From Adiantum capillus-veneris (taxonomy: Eukaryota; Streptophyta; Polypodiopsida; Polypodiales; Pteridaceae): a stretch of DNA of 64,000 nt. Shown here in pieces: positions 44,584-55,460 of this stretch (its first letter is position 1; every line of letters starts with the position of its first letter). A program made the translations under genes and the position numbers. The notes beneath the pieces are model-generated. The model did not search any database. It had not been told where the DNA came from and worked only from the letters and a program-made list of their open reading frames with translations. The stretch spans positions 10,053,648-10,117,647 of the forward strand of contig CM043968.1 of the NCBI GenBank assembly GCA_014529385.2, given 5' to 3'.

Positions 44584-45921
44584 GCGCGGGTGTATGGCTT
44601 GCGGGCATGACCATAAGAGGTCCGCGAGTGTTTTTTCCAAAGGGTGCAAAATCGCGTAGGATGTCTGGCCGAAATGTGCAGGACTTCGTTTCCGAAATCT
44701 AAAGTGCCTAATGTGTAGTTCTACTCAATGCGAATGCGTGGATTCTGTAATGCAAAATCGGACAACGTATGCTCACTGAATCACTAGATGAAGCTCGTAG
44801 ATGGAGCTCGCAAAACCGGACCGTACACGCGCAATGTAGGTATTGGCACGTAGCTCTCATCAGGGGCAACACTCTGTACTTCTCCGCACTCGATTCCGAG
44901 CACCGGTGCACGCGTAGCGTCAAGATGAAGCTCTCACTCTCTCTCGTACACAATACGCTCACTCACAGACTTCAAACTCCCTTTTAAAATTGTTGGAGGC
45001 TCGCCATAGCATAGGCAATCTCCCACAAATCTATCAATCCGGAGAGAGAGAGAGCATGACCCAGCTAGGGCTTGGAGGCATCACACAAAGAATCTGCGAG
45101 AGCGTCATCGGATGCAAAGATTGAGAGGATTCAAGAGCGTGCATCCTCTAATGCAAATAGAAATCATCCCAAATCAACTAATGCTAATCACACATCAAGC
45201 ATCAATTTCAAGCAATCATCTACACACATCAAGCAGCGAAGTGAAACACACTAATCTTGAAATCTCTCAAGCACAACTCTAATTACATGCATTGACGATT
45301 AAGCACACAAGATCGCATTCAAGTCGGCCACCCCAACCATGCCAATCATGGTGTCCAAATCAAGTCACACATAATCAAATTAAGCTCAAGGTTTCTTAAA
45401 CCTACACACACACAAGCACAGCATTACAGGACAACTCTAATCCCTCAATCACGAGTACGCCCACTCCGCTTAATCGAGAGAGTTAGATAAGGACTCCACT
45501 AATCGGAGTAGCTTAGCATAAGTAAGAGTTAGATTAGAGAAGATCAACACTTCAAAACAATGAAGGAAAGTAGATAAACATGATTGACAACATAATGAAG
45601 ACTAGATTAATTAAGAGAGGATTACACTAATTATAGTTGATTAGCACTAGCCTTCTAAGCATGGGCATTAAGCTCAAAGGCTAGGCCATCAAGAGCTACT
45701 CTAGAGAGAGAGTTCTCAAAAGGACCACTCAAGAATTGACCTCTCATTAAGCATAGGGCTCTTTTATAGCTTTGGGCCTCAACCCCTTCAACTATGAGAT
45801 AAAGTGAGCTCTCTAGCCTAAACTCATACAACTTTGGAACTCCTAAATGAGTCCAAGCCCTATACAATGAAAAGTAAATATTGTGCATTATGGCACATCC
45901 ACAGCTTGGTGCATAATTGGT

Positions 45922-45987
45922 GTATAGTGGTAAGTATTCCTGCCTGTCACGCGGGTGACCCGGGTTGGATCCCCGACAGCGGCGCCA
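45922..45987 (+). repeat. tRNA-Asp(GTC)-derived segment 1
   Basis: 66 nt matching tRNA-Asp from about nucleotide 10 to the CCA end, with anticodon GTC (loop CTGTCAC). The T-loop has GGTTGGATC, a change from GGTTCGATC. The 5' acceptor strand is missing. Confidence 0.75.
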
Positions 45988-46039
45988 ATGTTGGAGGCTC
46001 GCCATAGCATAGGCAATCTCCCACAAATCTATCAATCCG

Positions 46040-46040
<1 letters not shown>

Positions 46041-46115
<75 letters not shown>
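46041..46115. repeat. (GA)n tract in array LTR 2
   Basis: About 37 GA units. Equivalent tracts: 47101-47170, 48129-48199, 49184-49276 (interrupted by AAACAG) and 50261-50316. The LTRs at 40748 and 44991 have only about 6-7 units. Confidence 0.95.
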
Positions 46116-46981
46116 ATGACCAGGCTAGGGCTTGGTGGCATCACAAAAAGAATGTGCGAGAGCGTCATCGGATGCAAAGATTGAGAGGATTCAAGAGCGT
46201 GCATCCTCCAATGCAAATAGAAATCATCCCAAATCAACTAATGCTAATCGCACATCAAGCATCAATTTCAAGCAATCATCTACACACATAAAGCAACGAA
46301 GTGAAACACAGTAATCTTGGAATATCTCAAGCACAACTTTAATTACATGCATATACGATTAAGCACACAAGATTGCATTCAAGTCGGCCACCCCAACCAT
46401 GCCAATCATGGTGTCCAAATCAAGTCACACATAGTCAAATTAAGCTCAAGGCTTCTTAAACCTACACACACACGAGCACACCATTAGAGAACAACTCTAA
46501 TCCCTCAATCACGAGTACGCCCACTCCGCTTAGTCGAGAGAGTTAGATAAGGACTCCACTAATCAGAGTAGCTTAGCATAAGTAAGAGTTAGATTAGAGA
46601 AGATCAACACTTCAAAACAATGAAGGAAAGTAGATAAACATGATTGACAACATAATGAAGACTAGATCATTTAAGAGAGGATTACACTAATTATAGTTGA
46701 TTAGCACTAGCCTTCTAAGCATGGGCATTAAGCTCAAAGGCTAGGCCATCAAGAGCTACTCTAGAGAGAGAGTTCTCAAAAAGACCACTCAAGAATTGAC
46801 CTCTCATTAAGCATAGGGCTCTTTTATAGCTTTGGGCCTCAACCCCTTCAACTATATGATAAAGTTAGCTCTCTAGCCTAGACTCATACAACTTTGGAAC
46901 TCCTAAATGAGTCCAAGCCCTATACAATGAAAAGTAAATATTGTGCACTATGGCACATCCACAGCTTGGTGCATAATTGGT

Positions 46982-47047
46982 GTATAGTGGTAAGTATTCC
47001 TGCCTGTCACGCGGGTGACCCGGGTTTGATCCCCGACAACGGCGCCA
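46982..47047 (+). repeat. tRNA-Asp(GTC)-derived segment 2
   Basis: Same limits as segment 1; the T-loop reads GGTTTGATC and the acceptor CAACGGCGCCA. Confidence 0.75.
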
Positions 47048-47097
47048 ATGTTGGAGGCTCGCCATAGCATAGCCAATCTCCCACAAATCTCTCAATC

Positions 47098-47171
<74 letters not shown>

Positions 47172-48010
47172 ATGACCAGGCTAGGGCTTGGTGGCATCAC
47201 ACAAAGAATGTGCGAGAGCGTCATCAGATGCAAAGATTGAGAGGATTCAAGAGCGTGCATCCTCCAATGCAAATAGAAATCAGCCCAAATCAACTAATGC
47301 TAATCGCACATCAAGCATCAATTTCAAGCAATCATCTACACACATAAAGCAACGAAGTGAAACACAGTAATCTTAGAATATCTCAAGCACAACTTTAATT
47401 ACATGCATATACGATTAAGCACACAAGATCGCATTCAAGTCGGCCAACCCAACCATGCCAATCATGGTGTCCAAACAAGGCTTCTTAAACCTACACACAC
47501 ACAAGCACACCATTAGAGGAAAACTCTAATCCCTCAATCACGAGTACGCCCACTCTGCTTAATCGAGAGAGTTAGATAAGGACTCCACTAATCGGAGTAG
47601 CTTAGCATAAGTAAGAGTTGGATTAGAGAAGATCCACACTTCAAAACAATGAAGGAAAGTAGATAAACATGATTGACAACATAATGAAGACTAGATTATT
47701 TAAGAGAGGATTACACTAATTATAGTTGATTAGCACTAGCCTTCTAAGCATGGGCATTAAGCTCAAAGGCTAGGCCATCAAGAGCTACTCTAGAGAGAGA
47801 GTTCTCAAAAAGACCACTCAAGAATTGACCTCTCATTAAGCATAGGGCTCTTTTATAGCTTTGGGCCTCAACCCCTTCACCTATGAGATAAAGTGAGCTC
47901 TCTAGCCTAGACTCATACAACTTTGGAACTCCTAAATGAGTCCAAGCCCTATACAATGAAAAGTAAATATTGTGCACTATGGCACATCCACAGCTTGGTG
48001 CATAATTGGT

Positions 48011-48076
48011 GTATAGTGGTAAGTATTCCTGCCTGTCACGCGGGTGACCCAGGTTCGATCCCCGACAGCGGCGCCA
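48011..48076 (+). repeat. tRNA-Asp(GTC)-derived segment 3
   Basis: Same limits; T-stem ACCCAGG in place of ACCCGGG, B box GGTTCGATC intact. Confidence 0.75.
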
Positions 48077-48126
48077 ATGTTGGAGGCTCGCCATAGCATA
48101 GGCAATCTCCCACAAATCTATCAATC

Positions 48127-48199
<73 letters not shown>

Positions 48200-49066
48200 C
48201 ATGACCTGGCTAGGGCTTGGAGGCATCACACAAAGAATGTGTGAGAGCGTCATCGGATGCAAAGATTGAGAGGATTCAAGAGCGTGCATCCTCCAATGCA
48301 AATAGAAATCATCCCAAATCAACTAATGCTAATCGCACATCAAGCATCAATTTCAAGCAATCATCTACACACATAAAGCAACGAAGTGAAACACAGTAAT
48401 CTTAGAATATCTCAAGCACAACTTTAATTACATGCATATATGATTAAGCACACAAGATTGCATTCAAGTCGGCCACCCCAACCATGCCAATCATGGTGTC
48501 CAAATCAAGTCACACATAGTCAAATTAAGCTCAAGGCTTCTTAAACCTACACACACACAAGCACACCATTAGAGGACAACTCTAATCCCTCAATCACGAG
48601 TACGCCCACTCTGCTTAATCGAGAGAGTTAGATAAGGACTCCACTAATCGGAGTAGCTTAGCATAAGTAAGAGTTGGATTAGAGAAGATCCACACTTCAA
48701 AACAATGAAGGAAAGTAGATAAACATGATTGACAACATAATGAAAACTAGATTATTTAAGAGAGGATTACACTAATTATAGTTGATTAGCACTAGCCTTC
48801 TAAGCATGGGCATTAAGCTCAAAGGCTAGGCCATCAAGAGCTACTCTAGAGAGAGAGTTCTCAAAAAGACCACTCAAGAATTGACCTCTCATTAAGCATA
48901 GGGCTCTTTTATAGCTTTGGGCCTCAACCCCTTCAACTATGAGATAAAGTGAGCTCTCTAGCCTAGACTCATACAACTTTGGAACTCCTAAATGAGTCCA
49001 AGCCCTATACAATGAAAAGTAAATATTGTGCACTATGGCACATCCACAGCTTGGTGCATAATTGGT

Positions 49067-49132
49067 GTATAGTGGTAAGTATTCCTGCCTGTCACGCGGG
49101 TGACCCGGGTTCGATCCCCGACAGCGGCGCCA
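49067..49132 (+). repeat. tRNA-Asp(GTC)-derived segment 4
   Basis: Least changed copy: D-arm TATAGTGGTAAGTA, anticodon arm CCTGCCTGTCACGCGGG, B box GGTTCGATCCC, and CCA encoded at the 3' end. Confidence 0.8.
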
Positions 49133-49182
49133 ATGTTGGAGGCTCGCCATAGCATAGGCAATCTCCCACAAATCTATCAATC

Positions 49183-49256
<74 letters not shown>

Positions 49257-50142
49257 GAGAGAGAGAGAGAGAGAGCATGACCTGGCTAGGGCTTGGAGGC
49301 ATCACACAAAGAATGTGCGAGAGCGTCATCGGATGCAAAGATTGAGAGGATTCAAGAGCGTGCATCCTCCAATGCAAATAGAAATCATCCCAAATCAACT
49401 AATGCTAATCGCACATCAAGCATCAATTTCAAGCAATCATCTACACACATAAAGCAACGAAGTGAAACACAGTAATCTTGGAATATCTCAAGCACAACTT
49501 TAATTACATGCATATACGATTAAGCACACAAGATTGCATTCAAGTCGGCCACCCCAACCATGCCAATCATGGTGTCCAAATCAAGTCACACATAGTCAAA
49601 TTAAGCTCAAGGCTTCTTAAACCTACACACACACAAGCACACCATTAGAGGACAACTCTAATCCCTCAATCACGAGTACGCCCACTCTGCTTAATCGAGA
49701 GAGTTAGATAAGGACTCCACTAATCGGAGTAGCTTAGCATAAGTAAGAGTTGGATTAGAGAAGATCCACACTTCAAAACAATGAAGGAAAGTAGATAAAC
49801 ATGATTGACAACATAATGAAGACTAGATCATTTAAGAGAGGATTACACTAATTATAGTTGATTAGCACTAGCCTTCTAAGCATGGGCATTAAGCTCAAAG
49901 GCTAGGCCATCAAGAGCTACTCTAGAGAGAGAGTTCTCAAAAAGACCACTCAAGAATTGACCTCTCATTAAGCATAGGGCTCTTTTATAGCTTTGGGCCT
50001 CAACCCCTTCAACTATGAGATAAAGTGAGCTCTCTAGCCTAGACTCATACAACTTTGGAACTCCTAAATGAGTCCAAGCCCTATACAATGAAAAGTAAAT
50101 ATTGTGCACTATGGCACATCCACAGCTTGGTGCATAATTGGT

Positions 50143-50208
50143 GTATAGTGGTAAGTATTCCTGCCTGTCACGCGGGTGACCCGGGTTCGATCCCCGACAG
50201 CGGCGCCA
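50143..50208 (+). repeat. tRNA-Asp(GTC)-derived segment 5
   Basis: Identical layout to segment 4, followed after one base by the TGTTGGAGGC border of the next LTR. Confidence 0.8.
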
Positions 50209-50258
50209 ATGTTGGAGGCTCGCCATAGCATAGGAAATCTCCCACAAATCTATCAATC

Positions 50259-50316
<58 letters not shown>

Positions 50317-51205
50317 ATAACCAAGCTAGGGCTTGGAGGCATCACACAAAGAATGTGCGAGAGCGTCATCGGATGCAAAGATTGAGAGGATTCAAGAGCG
50401 TGTATCCTCCAATGCAAATAGAAATCATCCCAAATCAACTATAGCTAATCGCACATCAAGCATCAATTTTAAGCAATCATCTACACACATCAATCAACGA
50501 AGTGAAACACACTAGTATTGGAATCTCTCAAGCACAACTCTAATTACATGCATTGACGATTAAGCACACAAGATCGCATTCAAGTCGGCCACCCCAACCA
50601 TGCCAATCATGGTGTCCAAATCAAGTCACACATAATCAAATTATGCTCAAGGATTCTTAAACCTACACACACACAAGCACACCATTAGAGAACAACTCTA
50701 ATCCCCCAATCACGAGTACGCCCACTCCGCTTAATCGAGAGAGTTAGATAAGGACTCCACTAATCGGAGTAGCTTAGCATAAGTAAGAGTTAAATTAAAG
50801 AAGATGAACACTTCAAAACAATGAAGGAAAGTAGATAAACATGATTGACAATATAATGAAGACTAGATTAATTAAGAGAGGATTACACTAATTACATGTG
50901 ATTAGCACTAGCCTTCTAAGCATGGACATTAAGCTCAAAGGCTAGGCCATCAAGAGCTACTCTAGAAAGAGAGTTCTCAAAAGGACCACTCAAGAATTGA
51001 CCTCTCATTAAGCATAGGGCTCTTTTATAGCTTTGGGCCTTAACCCCTTTAACTATGGGATAAATTGAGCTCTCTAGCCTAGACTCATACAACTTTGGAA
51101 CTCCTAAATGAGTCCAAGACCTATAGAATGAAAAGTAAATATTGTGCACTATGGCACATCCACAACTTGGTGCATAATTGGTGTAGCCGTTAGCCGCTGC
51201 TAACA

Positions 51206-51404
51206 TTCCCCCCTTCCTAATTTGGTGCATGTCCTTGTGTGCCGGTGAAGCAAGACACGGTGACATGGTAGAAAACAAGTCCATGGAAGAAATGTTAACC
51301 TGCAAACATAAGAACGAGTAATGAGAACAAAGGCCACAAAGGATACAAAACATGAAGTACAATGAGAAATCATGCAAAGTGATTTTTTGCTTCTAAAAGA
51401 TGGG
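51206..51404 (-). mobile_element. 3' end of an internal region with polypurine tract
   Basis: On the minus strand GGAAGGGGGGAA (51206-51217) directly precedes TGTTAGCAGCGGC of the rightmost array LTR, as a polypurine tract precedes a 3' LTR. So the array is the 3' end of a minus-strand element whose body lies to the right. It is cut 187 bp further on by the insertion of the 51405-62913 element. Confidence 0.65.
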
Positions 51405-52472
51405 TGTTGAAAGGATACCCTTTAAACAACGTTTCCATAAAGATTCCATTAAGATTCCTCAAAGATTCTATAAAGATTCCACATGAAGATGGTGATGAAG
51501 GAATGAAGATGAAGATGGATGCTGCAACATGAAGATACGAGTTCATGGACATCATCGAATATCCCGTTATTATTATTTTGAGCCATTACGACCACTTTTG
51601 TAATGTTTACAGGAACCTCATATTTTAAGTCGGCACTTGTATTTTGGTCGCAGATGCTTGTATAATGAGTATAGCCAACTCAGTTTCTTGTAATTAAGCT
51701 CTGTAGAAGCCTAGGGACAATTCAGGTCATTTGGTCGGACATTAGGTTTGAAGGCTTTGTATATAAGCTTAAACCTAAGGCTTTGTAAAGGACACATTAT
51801 GTTATCTCAATTAATATACAGTCGTGGGTTCTGCAGCACAAAGTAGTGAGCTTCACGCACACACCGTCGCGCACACTAATCACATTGCAGATATGAGAGT
51901 AGGAGCATGTTAGCATCGAGGAGCTCTCCGTGTTGACGCAAGCAATGCAAGCCAAGGACCACATCATGAGCCCGCCTGCTACGAGCTATATTTGGTCGTA
52001 AGTATCTCAAATGACATCCGTTCTGAATGATCAAGTAGTCATTAGAATCAGGGCGAGAAGCTCTTCGTGTTGATGTCTTTGTAGATCAGATCCGGAGACT
52101 TCGGAAATTACTGTTTTGAGTCTATCGTGACAGCGATTAGAGGTCTTACAGTTATGGTTTTCACGGTTTAGGTATTTGGCCACATAGGATATGTCCTTGT
52201 GAGTCTTGCCCTCCGATTTCGAGTCATTCCGATATGATTTGAGACTGTTTCGAGCTTGTAGTGTTTCGTAGGATGCGTTGTCGATTTCTCTGCTTTATGG
52301 TAGTGTTATGGTAGGATTAGTGACTGTAGAGTGTTGTTAGTGTCTAGCTCAGGGTTGACAACCCAGAGATTGCCTCCATGCCCTAGTTGGGTCAGCTACG
52401 TCCTCGGATTGACAGTTTGTTGGTCTGTGTTCTCGCTGTGCTCCATCGTCTGTCGCGGCATAGCCGCTAACA
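51405..52472 (+). repeat. 5' LTR, 1068 bp
   Basis: TGTTGAAAGGATACC to CCGCTAACA. TATATAA at 51760-51766. Palindrome half-site GAGTCTATCG at 52118-52127, downstream of the expected transcription start. Confidence 0.9.
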
Positions 52473-52473
52473 T

Positions 52474-52491
52474 TGGCGCCGCTGTCGGGGA
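52474..52491 (+). other. Primer binding site, tRNA-Asp type
   Basis: TGGCGCCGCTGTCGGGGA, two mismatches to the tRNA-Asp complement. It is identical to the PBS part of array junctions 1, 3, 4 and 5 (complemented). Confidence 0.85.
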
Positions 52492-53667
52492 CGAAGCGCC
52501 TAAACTAGCGTAGACCGCGTCACTCGTGTTTGACAGTATAGCATTTCTCTAGAGTTTTTTAGAGTGTTGTCACCGTTTGCCTTCTTAGTGGGAAGTCAGA
52601 GAGCGGATCTCTTGACTGAGGGATAGCCAGGAAGCCTGCGTCTCGCCGAGGTGGTCCACCATGAGGTTGAGGTATAGTTATATTATTTTGTTGTGTGTTT
52701 AGATTAGGTTTTATGGTTTGTGTGTTTGGTTGTGACTTATGCTTGTGAAGAACTTGAAAGAGAAGAAAACTCAAAGAAAAATGCAAAAGGTGGGCAGGAG
52801 GCTGTTTGCTTGCCAGAAAGAAAAAAAACAACCATTCAACCATCCAAAGTAGTACTTTAGGTAGTGTAGGACATCTGATGTTGATCTAGAGCAATTTTGA
52901 CATGAAAATGTGCTTGAAAATACAAAAGGCGGAATTGTGCTGATTATGGTAAAAGTGCTCTAAAATGGTCGTTTGAAAGCCGATTTGAGTGCTTGTTTTT
53001 GCATTGGAGACCTTAAGGTAGGGGGAAAACACATATTTGATCCAATAAAAAAAAAAAACTCTAAAAAATCCAAAAAACAAAAATCTGAAAACCAAATCTG
53101 CAATTTTCAAAAAAATTTGACCTCAAGACCTTGTTTTGCATATGCTCTAGAGCTTGTATGTGAAATTTCAAAGCATTTGCATCAGTGCTTGTGCATCTAA
53201 GTGGGAGTTTGCTTTTTTTGAGTGTAGGGAAGTGAACTGTGAAATGCTTGAATCCAAAGGAAAAGAAGTCCAAATTGAATGAAACTTTGGGGATAGGCTT
53301 CTAAGGGCATTGGGAACCAAACTGTCCAAAAACAGAGAAAAAAATCACTTCCCAGTGGCTCTCTGCTCAGTCTATTGCGATAGATTGGTAAATTGGAGAT
53401 AGACTCACAATCAGGCAAAACCCCTCATACCACAGGTAAAACACATCAATACAAGGCTGCTCCCAAAAATTGAGTGTACTTGGACACCTGCTTGACCACT
53501 AAACCTCAAGTCTGGTGTTTAGAGTCTAAGTTCAGAGACAAATTGGGTAAAGGGACTTGACCAAATTTCCAAACCTTGTGAAACTTGGTATACATGATCT
53601 ACAGAGGGTAGGGAACACATCTGTGAAGAGAAAATTTGAAAAAAGTGTCATTTTAGCATACTTGGTG

Positions 53668-53685
53668 AGTCTATCGCGATAGACT
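53668..53685. repeat. Leader palindrome, perfect 18 bp
   Basis: AGTCTATCGCGATAGACT. A degenerate copy (AGTCTATTGCGATAGATT) precedes it at 53369-53386. Confidence 0.95.
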
Positions 53686-53961
53686 AAGAACCCAGTGATA
53701 GAAAATGAATTTTTCAAAAACCTGTGTGGCATAGCTTGGAAAGGTGCTATCAAGGACACATAAAAATTTTGAAGTCATTTGGACATCAGAAAGTGGGTCT
53801 AAGACCATTTGAGAGGATTCAGCTTGTAAAAAACACCAGATCTGGTCTAACTGACAAAGTAAAGTCCAAACCACTTGAAAATTGGTAGGAGGACTAAGGA
53901 GAGGTGTTGGAACACAATGGTATAGTCAAAGTTCAAGTTTGACCTATAAAAGGGGTACTTG

Positions 53962-53985
53962 TTGAGTCTATCGCGATAGACTCAA
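53962..53985. repeat. Leader palindrome, perfect 24 bp
   Basis: GAGTCTATCGCGATAGACTC extended by TT and AA on the outside; the best copy in the family. Confidence 0.95.
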
Positions 53986-54266
53986 AGCAGGGCCAAAGAA
54001 ATTGAAATTTTCAAAACCCTTTGGAGCATAGCTTGTTTAGCCTCTCAAGAGGTTACACACAAAATTTGGTGGATTTTGGACAATTGGGAAGTCATCCTAA
54101 GTCTATTTTCTAGTGATTAGATAGACTCAGAATTCTAGAGTTGGAGTTAGAGACCTAAGAAAAAAGTCCAAAACAAGTGGAAATTGGTGAGCAAGGTGTA
54201 CAGAGGGTAGGGAACACAGTGGTGAAGAGAAATCTGGAAAATTTTCAAAACTGAAGAATCTGCTGA

Positions 54267-54282
54267 GTCTATCGCGATAGAC
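54267..54282. repeat. Leader palindrome, perfect 16-bp core
   Basis: GTCTATCGCGATAGAC; the outer bases (TGA/ACA) have diverged. Confidence 0.9.
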
Positions 54283-54562
54283 ACAAGCTTTTTCACAGAA
54301 ATTGAAATTTTTGAAAACTGACCTTAGGGCCTTGTTCTACATATTGTTGTGAGCCTATGGTTAAAATTTGAGTAGGTTTGGAGTATTGTAAGTGCATCTA
54401 AGTGGATTACTTCACAAGATCAGAAAAGAAACTGTTGTTTGATGCAAGTTAAAAAGGAAAAGTATTCCAAATTGGTTGAAACTTGGTGAGTAGTATCTCA
54501 AGAGAAGGGGGAACTCAAATATGTGAAAACAGTTGAAAAACTGTATCCCAGTAACACTCTGG

Positions 54563-54584
54563 TGAGTCTATCGCAATAGACTCA
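54563..54584. repeat. Leader palindrome, one mismatch
   Basis: 22 bp with centre CGCA instead of CGCG; arms TGAGTCTAT and ATAGACTCA intact. Confidence 0.9.
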
Positions 54585-54701
54585 GAAATTCACTGTAGAA
54601 AAATCAAAATTCAAATCTGAATTCATATTTGGGTTCAGAAGGCCCATTATACCCTGTACACAAAGTTTGAGTGCATTTGGACATCTGCAAGGGGTACTTG
54701 G

Positions 54702-54720
54702 TGAGTCTATCGGGATAGAC
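54702..54720. repeat. Leader palindrome, degenerate
   Basis: TGAGTCTATCGGGATAGAC, centre CGGG. Confidence 0.8.
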
Positions 54721-55115
54721 AAGTCATTAATAAATTTTGAGAATTTTTTTTGAAACCAAGTATACCACTGGGTTTATCATTGCCTAAGGAGTGCACACAC
54801 CAATTTTGGGCTCAAACTGACCACTTGCAAAAACATCAGATAGAGCAACTTTCCAAATTACATCTCACTGTTTTGGTCATTACTTTTTTTCACATACGGA
54901 CTCCGATTCCAAAAGTTTTTTTATCAAAACGTAGCTTGAGAGGAGCACTATAGATTTTAGAGTAAATTGTCGGTGTCTAAAACCGACAATTTGAGAGAAT
55001 TATGACAAAACGCTCATGGTTTTGGACATAGTTTTGGATTTTCCCTTACCAAAACACTTAAACACTCTGAGAGAGGTATTACTACAGCAAGCTAGAGCTG
55101 TTAAGCCTAGAAGTC

Positions 55116-55448
55116 ATGTCTACATCAGACTCAGACTCAGCTTATACAAGCACATGGATTGCAGGGATAGATGAGCACCCGCCCAGAATAGATCTTCCAA
55201 ACCTACAGTACATAAAGACCAATTTTGTGGAGAGATTTTGGACGTATAACCATGAAAGTGAAGGACTATATAGGTATATTAATGGAAATCAATTCAACCT
55301 TTACAGTTGCTTAGAGCCTTACCCAGATGAGATGACAGAATACAAGCTCTTATATGTCTATACATACGAGGTCGATCGACAATGGACATCTTTATTTTTT
55401 GACAAGTATGGACGAGAATATAGAGCTGTAGAAAGCACAAATCCGTGA
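55116..55448 (+). CDS. ORF0 upstream of gag
   Basis: 110 codons from ATG to TGA, ending 12 nt before the gag ATG. It contains YNHESEGLYRYINGNQFNLY, CLEPYPDEMTEYKLLYVYTY and LFFDKYGREYRAVE, matching ORF0 at 37350-38351 (YKHESEG...CKEPY...FFDRYWREY) but lacking that protein's N- and C-terminal extensions. No known domain. Short spacing to gag suggests translation from the same RNA by leaky scanning or reinitiation. Confidence 0.65.
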   Translation: MSTSDSDSAYTSTWIAGIDEHPPRIDLPNLQYIKTNFVERFWTYNHESEGLYRYINGNQFNLYSCLEPYPDEMTEYKLLYVYTYEVDRQWTSLFFDKYGREYRAVESTNP

Positions 55449-55460
55449 ACCAAATTAGAG

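Larger units (their letters stand above)
42714..44640 (-). mobile_element. CACTA (En/Spm-type) transposon remnant, one end
   Basis: CACTACAAGACAAATG at 42714 is the classical CACTA terminus. The next 270 bp are packed with GCCGATA-type words in both orientations (about 42830, 42860, 42912, 42950, and GCCGAAACTACCGGC near 42978), like subterminal repeats. A minus-strand multi-exon ORF follows. The opposite terminus is missing: the sequence switches abruptly to LTR at 44641. Confidence 0.65.
44641..51205 (-). repeat. Tandem array of six LTRs joined by tRNA-Asp copies
   Basis: LTR copies in minus orientation: 44641-45921, 45989-46981, 47049-48010, 48078-49066, 49134-50142 and 50210-51205, with period 1029-1076 bp. 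The leftmost is a truncated chimeric LTR like 40383-41701. The rightmost has the full start TGTTAGCAGCGGC at 51205. In the others the first about 21 bases are replaced by a tRNA-derived segment. Each unit keeps the TATAAAAG box and a GA tract. Units are nearly identical except for GA length, so amplification is recent. Confidence 0.85.
52492..55115 (+). mobile_element. 2.6-kb leader with about 300-bp diverged tandem repeats
   Basis: No convincing ORF. Units of about 300 bp repeat between about 53290 and 54730: each has AGAGGGTAGGGAACACA-like sequence, then GTGAAGAGAAA, then a GAGTCTATCGCGATAGACTC palindrome, then GAAATTGAAATTTT-like A/T runs and a CAAAATTTG block. Palindrome centres near 53377, 53677, 53974, 54275 and 54574 are 297-301 bp apart, with an extra one near 54712 and a decayed one near 54115. 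Confidence 0.75.

Noticed and set aside
45915-50208. Five functional tRNA-Asp genes
   Set aside because: The 5' acceptor strand is replaced by LTR sequence, and CCA is encoded, which marks reverse-transcribed tRNA, not genes.
46041-50316. Long ERERER / SLSLSL reading frames through the array
   Set aside because: They are translations of GA/CT microsatellites and LTR sequence, with no independent support.
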